The notes below the pieces were generated by a model. It had not been told where the DNA came from. It did no database searches and saw only the letters and a list, made by a program, of their open reading frames with translations. A stretch of 40,997 bases of DNA from JBCAWW01 sp039024315. Its GTDB lineage: Bacteria > Bacteroidota > Bacteroidia > J057. Below are positions 16,965-24,503 of this stretch, in pieces. Both the position numbers and the translations under genes were made by a program. The stretch spans positions 1-40,997 of the forward strand of contig JBCCQN010000057.1 of NCBI GenBank assembly GCA_039024315.1. The letters run 5' to 3'. How positions within the stretch are numbered: position 1 is the stretch's first letter; every line of letters begins with the position of its first letter.

Positions 16965-17864
16965 ATGAATACAAAGTACCCCATTATGCTTGTTTGCTTT
17001 TTTCTAGCGTTGGGGACTTCATGCAAGGATTATAAATATCTTGGGCAAAAGCCTCCCCAAGACATTCCTCAAATATTTGCCCCTCAAATCATTTCCTTAC
17101 CTAATCGTAAAGAAGAAGTAATAAGCTTTACCCCAGATTTAAAGGAGATTTATTATTCAATAGAATATTATCCTGAGCTAAAGCCCTCATTCACCTTGTA
17201 TATGAAATACGAAAATGGCGCTTGGTCCGAGCCAGATACAGCACAATTTTCTAAAGGAAGAAGAACCAGCGAACCATTCATCGCATTTGGAGGTGAAAGG
17301 ATTTACTATTTTGCCAATAAGGTAAATAATCAAAAAGGGATTTTGGATATCTGCTATTCGGAAAGAACGGAAGATAGCTGGAGTGATCCTATAAGTTTAA
17401 GCTCACCACCCAATTTTAAATTCCCTAATTATACCCTACATCCTTGTGTGCTGACAGACACTTCAATTTATTTTAGCTCTTTTGCAGGAGAGATCTGTAA
17501 AAGTGAATTTAAGCAGGGGGAATATGCTGAGATTACTGTATTGCCAAGTCCAATTAATTATATGAATATTGACTCAGCAAATTGCTGGGGGGATCCATTT
17601 GTTTCTTTGGATGAAAGCTTCATGATCTTTAGATCTACTCGAACCAATGGATATGGAGGTTCAGACCTTTACATAGTATTTAGGATGGAAAATGGGGAAT
17701 GGTCAGACCCTCAAAATCTGGGGCCTAAAATAAATTCGCCTCTCGACGAATTGAGTGGTGATATAACTCCCGATGGGAAATATTTTACCTTTAGTAGAAG
17801 TGGTGATCTATATTGGGTTTCTACACATTTTATCAAAAAGCTGAAAAAGAAAGCAAACCCATAA
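16965..17864 (+). CDS. PD40 (WD40-like) beta-propeller lipoprotein
   Basis: 299 aa with lipobox ALGTSC (Cys20). Repeated blade motifs include ISFTPDLKEIYYSIEYY, FIAFGGERIYYFA, DPFVSLDESFMIFRSTR, GGSDLYIVFRMENGEWSDPQNLG and DITPDGKYFTFSRSGDLYWV, typical of PD40/TolB-type propellers in Bacteroidota. Probably envelope-anchored and involved in binding; no catalytic domain is seen. Divergent from the broken lactamase gene across 75 bases. The 275-base convergent gap after it shows no recognised element. Confidence 0.85.
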   Translation: MNTKYPIMLVCFFLALGTSCKDYKYLGQKPPQDIPQIFAPQIISLPNRKEEVISFTPDLKEIYYSIEYYPELKPSFTLYMKYENGAWSEPDTAQFSKGRRTSEPFIAFGGERIYYFANKVNNQKGILDICYSERTEDSWSDPISLSSPPNFKFPNYTLHPCVLTDTSIYFSSFAGEICKSEFKQGEYAEITVLPSPINYMNIDSANCWGDPFVSLDESFMIFRSTRTNGYGGSDLYIVFRMENGEWSDPQNLGPKINSPLDELSGDITPDGKYFTFSRSGDLYWVSTHFIKKLKKKANP

Positions 17865-18139
17865 TCCATGTGCATAAGCTAGTTTATAAGCGAGGGTTGT
17901 CAGGGGAAGCTACTTGCCATTGCAGACAGTTCTGTCGCTAATCAGATATCAAAAATAGCAGTGATTACGAGGAAGCTCTCTTGGTTCAATGTCCAACCAT
18001 TAGCATTTAAGGCCTATTCAAGAGTCATTCTAATGGCTAAAAACGGTCATTGAAGGAAGCTTATTTGCATTTTGAGATAGCAGTCAAGTTTTCTTGAAGC
18101 CCTCCGCATGAAAAATAAATGCTAAAATTACTGGAGCAC

Positions 18140-18835
18140 TCAGTCTATTAGCCTGCAAGGACTATCATTGATCTCTTTCTGCCCACTTACCAAGTCGATA
18201 GAGCCAAAGACACAGGGATTTTCTTGATTACGATACTCCGCTGAAGCTTGCAAAACTAAATTTCCATCTTTTTGATCTAAGGAAACGCCACTATAGCATA
18301 GCGTATCTAGCTCCGAATAGCTAACAAGCTCGTTTAGGGCTGCTGCTTCCGACAGATATGCTATTTGCGTCGCGCCATTTATTTTGCTTAAGGTTGAACC
18401 AAAAGCTCTATTATAGGCAGCAAGCTTTACTTCTTGTTCATTTAATGCTACTCCTCTTGGCAAGTCTAAACTTGGATATTTTGTATCGTCGGGATCAATA
18501 TTGATGATAAACTTGTCGCATTCGTAGCTGATTGCCCAATCGATCTGAATCCAATAGCAAACTCTAAAGGAGGTTCCATCCCGCCAATCATTGATACTGC
18601 TTTCATGGACCCTAATATGATCATCAAAAAATGCTTGACTCAGATTATTTCTTTCCATGAGCAAGTTCTGCCAAATGCCCAAATACTTTTCGCAATCGTC
18701 TGTATTGCAAATACTGGGATCTCCAAATTCTCTAGTTTGCTCGTTCCGAGAATCGGAACAAACGGTTCTTTTCATTCCTACAGTTTCGCAGGATACTAAA
18801 ATGACTGTCAGTAGGAGGAAAGGGAAATAGCGCAT
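18140..18835 (-). CDS. Lipoprotein of unknown function
   Basis: 231 aa with lipobox TVILVSC (Cys16). The mature part has many Cys residues (e.g. VCSDS, ICNTDDCEKY, YECDKF, ENPCVFG, DSPCRLI), suggesting disulfides in an exported protein. The middle contains IDWAISYECDKFIINIDPDD. I recognise no family. Single gene with the family B/A repeat cluster upstream of its start. Confidence 0.65.
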   Translation of the reverse strand: MRYFPFLLLTVILVSCETVGMKRTVCSDSRNEQTREFGDPSICNTDDCEKYLGIWQNLLMERNNLSQAFFDDHIRVHESSINDWRDGTSFRVCYWIQIDWAISYECDKFIINIDPDDTKYPSLDLPRGVALNEQEVKLAAYNRAFGSTLSKINGATQIAYLSEAAALNELVSYSELDTLCYSGVSLDQKDGNLVLQASAEYRNQENPCVFGSIDLVSGQKEINDSPCRLID

Positions 18836-18982
18836 ATTGTGTTCGATTTGGCGTCTAAGTTATGACCCTTCTCGCGATCAAAAAATGCAATAATTTTCGC
18901 CATCACTTTTTATTTAATGACAAGAAAGAATCTCGACAGTTAGTCTATTGCCCTCATCGCTAAGAGGCTTTTTGCTGATTTT

Positions 18983-19002
18983 CTGCTCCGCAGAACGCTT
19001 AA
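18983..19002 (+). repeat. Family B hairpin
   Basis: CTGC-TCC-GCAG followed by AACGCTTAA, the REP-like family B unit with loop TCC. It lies 8 bases before family A copy 3 in the same orientation. Confidence 0.75.
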
Positions 19003-19010
19003 TCTAGTTT

Positions 19011-19110
19011 TAAGTACCTAGACAATAGTAGGCAGGATTAAGACCTCGGAAAACGGGGAGATATGATTCATCGAGCCCTTTTTTCTCCCTAATTAAAGCA
19101 TTCACTCCTC
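19011..19110 (+). repeat. Family A repeat, copy 3 (truncated)
   Basis: The left two thirds of family A are present (TAAGTACCTAGACAATAGTA, AGGATTAAGACCTCGGAAAA, GATTCATCGAG, then a T-rich run), but the inner palindrome and right end are missing or unrecognisable. The 400-base gap 18836-19235 contains this copy, the family B unit at 18983, and otherwise AT-rich DNA without a gene. Confidence 0.7.
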
Positions 19111-19235
19111 TTCCTAAATACCCTTTTTAAGGAGACAAACTAGCCGTTGATAAAACCACTTATCCTCTCTACCAAGTTCTAAACACTGGATACTGTAGTC
19201 CCATATGCAGGGCCAAACTTTGCTTCCACCAGCGA

Positions 19236-20465
19236 TCAATCTACCATTTTGACGATATTTTTTGGCCATGGATCAGGAAAACTTTCGCCCATCTGCCAAG
19301 ATTGTATCTCTTCTTCGGTGAGAAAACAAAGCTTAAGCGCCTCGGTAAAACGGTCAACCTGAGCTTTGTCTCCAATGACGGTTAGGTGGCAGTAACGATC
19401 TCCAAAACGTCCCGTCTCTTTTGCTAGCTTTTCTTTGAGCAGCTTTTTTTCAAATTCAAGCAGGCCATTATCCGTTTCTTCCATTATGCCAGAACGCCAA
19501 GAGCCAATGACTTCCAAATTGATACTTCCTGCTGCTTGGTTCCAAAGAAGGGCCAAACGATCTCGGCTCGAAAGCCAAAAAAAACCTTTACTGCGATAAA
19601 TCCTTTGGTCAAGATACTTATGGCACACTTCCCATAGCCTTTGTGGATGAAAAGGCCGGTCATCTTTGATCACTCTGGTAGCCATATTATATGGACGATC
19701 ACCATGAGCTTCTGCTTCCATTACAGGTTTCAGTTCTTTAGCCAATAAGGCGACCCGGTGAAAATCGTAATCAGGAAATGAGCGCACTTTGTCAATGGAC
19801 AGATTGCCATATAAAACCGAGAGAATGGAAACTAAAGGGTTAATGGGGTGAATAAAATTGGCGATTTCTTGGATTTTTTCTTTGGGGATACGGTCTGCTT
19901 TGGTCAAGATTAAGTGGCTGCAAAACATAATTTGTTCGACCAACAAATTGATCATATCGCGCTTTTGATTTTGCAGGTTTTGCTGCATCAGTGGAATGAG
20001 TTTTTGGCCGTAAGCGTAATCATGTGCCAGCATCAAACTATCTACTAGCGCCAATACTCCTTTCAATTTCAGATGAGGCTGAGCCTTGAAAAATTCTATC
20101 AAAGGCAAAGGGTGGCAACTCCCGGAGGTTTCAATAATAATCAAATCCGGCCTCTGGTCTGACAAGAGGGTAGCGAGCGCCACCTTGAGTTTTGCAATGC
20201 CTTTTTTACTGCTAAGCACACAGGAATGGATGGATTGCAAAATTCGACGATCACTTTCTACAATCTCAGTATTGGCGATTAACTCTCCGTCCACATCAAG
20301 CTCGCTCATATCATTGACAACTGCGCGTACCGAAACATTCTTTTTTCTCGCCTGTGCCAAAAGATTGCGAAAAAGTGTGGTCTTGCCAGATCCCAGAAAC
20401 CCATTCAGGATAACTACGGGAATTTCTTTGGTGGAGTCCATTGATTTTTGCTGGGGAGTTTGCAC
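19236..20465 (-). CDS. CobW/G3E-family GTPase without CxCC motif
   Basis: 409 aa. Walker A GFLGSGKTT at residues 22-30, IIIETSG (Walker B region, followed by SCHPLPLIEF) and the specificity motif TKAD at 188-191 identify a G3E P-loop GTPase. The C-terminal ~120 residues (AEAHGDRPYNMATRVIKDDRPFHPQRLWE...) are a CobW_C domain. Family members are metallochaperones, often for zinc. The usual metal-binding CxCC after switch I is here SCVLS (Cys82 only), so canonical metal transfer is doubtful. Start could also be Met9 (20441). Single gene. Confidence 0.88.
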   Translation of the reverse strand: MQTPQQKSMDSTKEIPVVILNGFLGSGKTTLFRNLLAQARKKNVSVRAVVNDMSELDVDGELIANTEIVESDRRILQSIHSCVLSSKKGIAKLKVALATLLSDQRPDLIIIETSGSCHPLPLIEFFKAQPHLKLKGVLALVDSLMLAHDYAYGQKLIPLMQQNLQNQKRDMINLLVEQIMFCSHLILTKADRIPKEKIQEIANFIHPINPLVSILSVLYGNLSIDKVRSFPDYDFHRVALLAKELKPVMEAEAHGDRPYNMATRVIKDDRPFHPQRLWEVCHKYLDQRIYRSKGFFWLSSRDRLALLWNQAAGSINLEVIGSWRSGIMEETDNGLLEFEKKLLKEKLAKETGRFGDRYCHLTVIGDKAQVDRFTEALKLCFLTEEEIQSWQMGESFPDPWPKNIVKMVD

Positions 20466-20682
20466 GATTATTTTTTATTTAACGCCAGAAAGGACCTTTC
20501 TACAGACAAATCTGCTTCTCAGATTTAGCGTCAATTTAGCCTAATTTCTACTCAAAGTACGCATGCCTAAGCGTAAGCTTTTGCATTTCAGCGCTTAGTT
20601 ATCTGCCGATGGGCTGTTGGACTTGTGCCTTAACATCTGATTCGTAAATCCCCTTGGTGTTCTGTTTCTCTATAAGTAGTGA

Positions 20683-20723
20683 CTGCTTCGCAGAACGATC
20701 AGAATGACCGTTCTGCGAAGCAG
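20683..20723. repeat. Inverted pair of family B hairpins (BIME-like)
   Basis: CTGC-TTC-GCAG AACGATC at 20683-20700 faces its own near-exact reverse complement at 20706-20723, five bases apart, so the pair can fold as two small hairpins or one long one. This head-to-head layout is that of REP pairs (BIMEs) in other bacteria. A weaker, degenerate family B match follows at about 20782. The gap 20466-20981 holds this pair, family A copy 4, a 7-bp inverted repeat (20567-20598), and no gene. Confidence 0.8.
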
Positions 20724-20830
20724 AAAGCCTAAAACAAAGCCAAGCTAATACTCCTAGTATGCATTGCTAATATCTCCATGGATAAGCGTTCTACACTTCC
20801 GAAGGTTTTGGGGAGAAAATAACCTTTAGG

Positions 20831-20947
20831 CACTGAGTAGAAAGTATCCCGATAGCTATCGGGAGTGTCTAGGTCGAAGAATAATCACTTCTTTACCCCA
20901 TCGAGGTCGTTTTTTCAAAGTCTGAATACCATTGTCTTACTACTTAA
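20831..20947 (-). repeat. Family A intergenic repeat, copy 4
   Basis: Reverse-strand copy. Its palindrome is TCCCGATAGCTATCGGGA (20847-20864), which differs from the usual TCCCGAAAGCTTTCGGGA by two changes that compensate each other and preserve perfect pairing. The outer blocks AGACAATGGTATTCAG and TACTTTCTACTCAGTG are present. It lies downstream of the Dabb lipoprotein gene. Confidence 0.82.
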
Positions 20948-20981
20948 AGTCCCTTAGCTTGATGTAAATAAGTTCTCAACC

Positions 20982-21425
20982 CTAAGGATTGGTCCAATAA
21001 TCGACCACAAATACCTTTTCTAAATGTGGCTGCAGACTGGCGACAAAGGCTTGGTGTTGCGGATGGGGAGTATAAACACTATCGCGATCCTCTTCAGAGG
21101 CAAAAGTCAGCAAATAGCAATGGGTAAAATCTTGATGAAAGTTCTCTGGGCTATCATTGATACCCCATTCAAAATCTTTGATCACGGGAATCGAATCTGC
21201 CAAGGCATTAAAGGACTCGTTCAATTTATTGACATCTTCTTCGCTCGAGCTGTCTTTGAATTTAAAGATCACTACGTGCCGCAGTAATCTCTCTCGTTGA
21301 ATTTCTTGATCCATAGATGCCGTACTTACTACTTCTTTTTGATTTGAGTTTACTTTTTCGGCACAAGCAGTAAAGGCCATCAGGCTGACTAGCAAGGCGA
21401 AAAACAGATTTTGCTTATGGTTCAT
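20982..21425 (-). CDS. Lipoprotein with Dabb (stress-responsive alpha/beta barrel) domain
   Basis: 147 aa with lipobox LMAFTAC (Cys20). Residues ~45-145 (LLRHVVIFKFKDSSSEEDVNKL near the start, then FEWGIN, CYLLTFASEEDRDSY-like and a closing HPQHQAFVASLQPHLEKVFVVDYW) are a Dabb domain (PF07876), a ferredoxin-like dimeric fold. It is the last gene of the leftward PhyH-SDR-Dabb run, 36 bases after the SDR. An exported Dabb protein in an operon with cytoplasmic enzymes is notable. Confidence 0.88.
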   Translation of the reverse strand: MNHKQNLFFALLVSLMAFTACAEKVNSNQKEVVSTASMDQEIQRERLLRHVVIFKFKDSSSEEDVNKLNESFNALADSIPVIKDFEWGINDSPENFHQDFTHCYLLTFASEEDRDSVYTPHPQHQAFVASLQPHLEKVFVVDYWTNP

Positions 21426-21461
21426 ATTGATTTAGTTTCGGGGCTATTGGATTCAGGGCCC

Positions 21462-22256
21462 TTATATGATCCCTCCCATACTGCCTCCTTCAAGCTTGAT
21501 AGCTGCCCCATTAGTAGCAGCGGCTAAAGGGCTAGCAAAATAAAGAATGCTATGGGCGATTTCTTCCACCTTAGCAAAGCGCTGTAATAAGGAGGACGTC
21601 CTGATATCACTAAAAAAATCGGCCTCTGCTTGTGATACAGATTTATTTTCCTTGCCAGCCAAATCGGCTAAGAAGTTCTGTGCCCCTTCTGTCATGGTTG
21701 AACCAGGGATTACGGCATTGACGGTTACTCCACTTCCCTTTGTCAGTTGAGCCAACCCCCTAGAAACTGCCAATAAAGCGGCTTTGGTCGTACTGTAGGC
21801 GATTAGATCGGCAGGGACTAAGGTGGCACATTCACTGGAGACGAATAAGATTCGTCCCCAGTTTTGGTGCAACATTTTGGGTAGGCAATGGCGGGAGAGC
21901 CTCACTCCACTCATCACATTGACTTCGTGCTGGCGCTCCCATTCCTCATCGCTGGTTTCAAAAAATGATTGCGATGAGTATATCCCTACATTATTGATCA
22001 GAATATCAATTTCGGGTAACTGTTGGATCAACTGCTCAACGGAAGCCTTATCGGCGAAGTCTGCTACTAGGCCTTTTACTTTTACGCCTGAGGCATATCC
22101 TGCTAATTTTTCACTGGCTGCTGCGACGCTTGCAGCAGAGCGGCCATTGATATAAACTTCAGCTCCTTCTTGCAAGAAGGCTTTCGCTACTCCAAAACCA
22201 ATCCCCGCCGTCGATCCGCTGATAAAGACTTTTTTTCCTTTAAGCTGCAAATCCAT
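21462..22256 (-). CDS. Short-chain dehydrogenase/reductase
   Basis: 264 aa classical SDR. Cofactor motif GSTAGIG at 14-20, NNVG at 88-91, catalytic Ser140/141 in FVSSE and Y154-x-x-x-K158 in AYSTTKAA. NAD(P)-dependent oxidation or reduction of an alcohol/ketone; the substrate is unknown. It begins 3 bases after the PhyH stop, so the two are surely cotranscribed and may act in sequence. Confidence 0.92.
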   Translation of the reverse strand: MDLQLKGKKVFISGSTAGIGFGVAKAFLQEGAEVYINGRSAASVAAASEKLAGYASGVKVKGLVADFADKASVEQLIQQLPEIDILINNVGIYSSQSFFETSDEEWERQHEVNVMSGVRLSRHCLPKMLHQNWGRILFVSSECATLVPADLIAYSTTKAALLAVSRGLAQLTKGSGVTVNAVIPGSTMTEGAQNFLADLAGKENKSVSQAEADFFSDIRTSSLLQRFAKVEEIAHSILYFASPLAAATNGAAIKLEGGSMGGII

Positions 22257-22259
22257 CGA

Positions 22260-23243
22260 TTACCACTTTTTCAATCCGAGTAATTTCTCTCCTAGTTCGC
22301 TCAATTCGGCTCTTTCGTATTTGGTTTGCTCCCAATTGCGAGGATCACCAGGGAAGGCATAGCCTTCAGGTGCGATCCGATTTTTCCAAGAATTGACGCG
22401 CCATTCCTTGAGGGCTTCATTGTCCTCTTGGGCAGGCATCATGGAGATATACTGAGCGATACGAACTTTATCGCCAGAATTATTGGGGCGGATACCATGC
22501 GGCTCTGAGCTATTAAAGATCAATAAATCCCCCGCCTCTAAAGGCACCTTCACCAGTTCGTTTTCAAGACCACTGATATCGGGCTGGAAGTGATTACGAT
22601 CTTCTGGCTGTGTCAGTTTCCAAGTGTCATAGTTACGAAACAGCCAAGGGATACACTGAAATCCGCCCATGTTTTCATCCGTTTGGTCCGCAAGCGCTAA
22701 GACGCCTTGTACGTTTTGAGGCTTGGTTTCTGGATCATAATCCCAGTGGATAAAGCCTTTGTATTCGTGCCCTGGACGGATAGGGAAATTCAAATTGGCG
22801 CGGTCTATGGTCACCCACAATTGCTCCATACCCCAGATATCTACGAAGGCATCATATACCCTTTGCATTTGGCGGTTATTCCAGAGATGCTGATTGTTGT
22901 AAACCTCTACCATACCTGTACCGGCTAGCTCCTTCATTTTCATTTCGGCCCGAGCTGCAGCATACCAAGTTTCTGGATCCTGAGGATCTTTTTCATCAAA
23001 CTCCCAGAGGAAATCTGCCGTTTTGAGCGCCTGCTCACGTGGCACAGCTTGCTTGATCACGATATAGCCATTGTGCTGCCAAAACGCCCAATCTTCCATA
23101 GATAGGACTCTCAATGTGTCTGCCGTAGCAGATGTTCTCAATTGGAAGTTGCTGCTCTTAGCCGTTGAAGGATTACCCGGAATATCTTTGTGTTGATTGT
23201 CGGGGATCATCGTATGGGCCATGCTTTGATTTTCATTATTCAT
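22260..23243 (-). CDS. Phytanoyl-CoA dioxygenase (PhyH) family protein
   Basis: 327 aa, no signal peptide. Fe(II)/2-oxoglutarate dioxygenase of the PhyH family (PF05721): H166-x-D168 in FIHWDYD, distal H249 in EPHGIRPN and the 2-oxoglutarate-binding Arg261 in DKVRIAQY. FNSSEPHG and GGFQCIPW are family-typical. Substrate hydroxylation is predicted; the substrate is unknown. First gene of the PhyH-SDR-Dabb operon, divergent from the AraC regulator at 23381, which is the obvious candidate controller. Confidence 0.9.
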   Translation of the reverse strand: MNNENQSMAHTMIPDNQHKDIPGNPSTAKSSNFQLRTSATADTLRVLSMEDWAFWQHNGYIVIKQAVPREQALKTADFLWEFDEKDPQDPETWYAAARAEMKMKELAGTGMVEVYNNQHLWNNRQMQRVYDAFVDIWGMEQLWVTIDRANLNFPIRPGHEYKGFIHWDYDPETKPQNVQGVLALADQTDENMGGFQCIPWLFRNYDTWKLTQPEDRNHFQPDISGLENELVKVPLEAGDLLIFNSSEPHGIRPNNSGDKVRIAQYISMMPAQEDNEALKEWRVNSWKNRIAPEGYAFPGDPRNWEQTKYERAELSELGEKLLGLKKW

Positions 23244-23380
23244 AACTAATTCTTTTTTGCGAGTACACTACAAATATGCAAGCTTTCATATGGAAGGATT
23301 TTACCGTTATTAGTCAATATTTGTACGATATTGATCTTTGGGGATTTTTTCACGTCCTTACTTTTCAATTTTGTCTCATA

Positions 23381-24223
23381 ATGAAAGTTCAGCTCGAAAC
23401 CATCACCAGTCAGGTCAATCGATCTTTTAGCACGATGTTCAACCCTCGCTTGAGTGATTTATTCTTTTGGCATTCTCATCCTGAGTATGAGTTGGTTTAC
23501 ATCGAGGCGGAGGCAGGCACTCGACATGTAGGCCAGCATACCTCCACCTATCAGCAAAGTGATTTGGTGTTGATTGGGAGCAATGTACCTCACCTAAACT
23601 TTGATTACGGGATTCAGACCGAATACAAAAAGGTCGTCATCCACCTCAAAAAAGAATTTGTTGAGCAACACTTTGCCCACGTACCAGAATTAGTAGGGAT
23701 CAAAAGGATGTTTGAACGCTCCCAAAGAGGATTAGCGTTTGGTGGCGAAATGAAAGCTATGATCGGGAAAAAGCTATTTAACTTGGAAGGCCTTCCTGCT
23801 TTCCAGCAATATCTACAGCTGACGCAAATTTTACAATTACTCTCTGAGGCACCAGAGGTTGAAATGCTGCACGAAAAACCTTATCTCAATAAATTCAGAA
23901 ATAGAGAACAAGCAAGGCTCCGTTTGATTCATGCCTTTATTGACAAGAACTACCACCGTAAGATCGAACTGGAGGAAATGGCAGACATTTGTGCCATGAC
24001 CAAAGAAGCTTTCTGTCGCTATTTTAAAAAAATGACCCAATACACCTTCATCGAGTTTCTCAATCGCTATCGGGTCAGCCACTCAAAGCGCTACCTCATG
24101 GCAGGGCAAAGTGTAAGCGAAGCCTGCTATCAGTCTGGCTTTCAAAGCCTCTCTTACTACAATCGGATCTTTAAAAAAATCACTCAAGAAAATCCAAGTA
24201 AGTTTAGGAGCCGTTATGTGTAA
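23381..24223 (+). CDS. AraC family transcriptional regulator with cupin domain
   Basis: 280 aa from ATG 23381 (MKVQLETITSQVNRSF); an upstream in-frame start at 23276 would add 35 poorly conserved residues. The N-terminal cupin (FFWHSHPEYELVYIEAEAGTRHVG, then DLVLIGSNVPH) binds a small effector. The C-terminal ~100 residues contain two helix-turn-helix units, IELEEMADICAMTKEAFCRYFKK and VSEACYQSGFQSLSYYNRIFKK. Divergent from PhyH across 137 bases, so it likely controls that operon. Confidence 0.9.
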   Translation: MKVQLETITSQVNRSFSTMFNPRLSDLFFWHSHPEYELVYIEAEAGTRHVGQHTSTYQQSDLVLIGSNVPHLNFDYGIQTEYKKVVIHLKKEFVEQHFAHVPELVGIKRMFERSQRGLAFGGEMKAMIGKKLFNLEGLPAFQQYLQLTQILQLLSEAPEVEMLHEKPYLNKFRNREQARLRLIHAFIDKNYHRKIELEEMADICAMTKEAFCRYFKKMTQYTFIEFLNRYRVSHSKRYLMAGQSVSEACYQSGFQSLSYYNRIFKKITQENPSKFRSRYV

Positions 24224-24228
24224 GTAAG

Positions 24229-24247
24229 CTGCTTCGCAGAACGCTAA
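24229..24247 (+). repeat. Family B hairpin
   Basis: CTGC-TTC-GCAG followed by AACGCTAA, starting five bases after the AraC stop codon. A short block at 24259-24290 (CCTCTGTGCCTC..CTCTGTTTTCC) that also occurs twice at 31.7 kb links it to family A copy 5. Confidence 0.78.
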
Positions 24248-24294
24248 ATTCTCAATTTCCTCTGTGCCTCCTTACCTCTGTTTTCCATTACTCT

Positions 24295-24422
24295 TAAGTA
24301 CTTAGACAATAGTATTCAGTATTAAGACCTATGAAAAGTGGGCTACATAGTTCAGGGAGACCTTTTTTCTTAATACTAATTACTCCCGAAAGCTTTCGGG
24401 ATACTTACTACTCAGTACTTAA
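24295..24422 (+). repeat. Family A intergenic repeat, copy 5 (best preserved)
   Basis: 128 bp. The ends TTAAGTACTTAG and CTCAGTACTTAA are inverted copies. A second inverted pair lies inside (AGTATTAAG and CTTAATACT), as does the perfect palindrome TCCCGAAAGCTTTCGGGA at 24384-24401. The whole can fold into a branched stem with the palindrome as a side hairpin. It lies between the convergent AraC and molybdopterin genes. Confidence 0.9.
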
Positions 24423-24430
24423 GATACCCA

Positions 24431-24449
24431 CTGCTTCGCAGAACGCTTA
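24431..24449 (+). repeat. Family B hairpin
   Basis: CTGC-TTC-GCAG followed by AACGCTTA, preceded by ATACCCA as in the two copies at 31.7 kb, and 8 bases after family A copy 5. Together with the unit at 24229 it flanks copy 5 on both sides in the same orientation. Confidence 0.78.
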
Positions 24450-24503
24450 GCTTAGCTGGCGAAGCCTCGGAACCCCAGCCTCATAAAGGCTTAACATTTT
24501 ATC

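Noticed and set aside
20086..20544. 152-codon open frame on the plus strand
   Set aside because: Antisense to the CobW-family GTPase and its upstream region; composition is not protein-like and no family is apparent.
23276..23380. 35-residue N-terminal extension of the AraC regulator
   Set aside because: The cupin homology begins after ATG 23381, and the extension occupies the divergent promoter region.
3825..24422. Family A and B repeats as a CRISPR array
   Set aside because: Copies are kilobases apart, on both strands, with no regular spacers and no cas genes.
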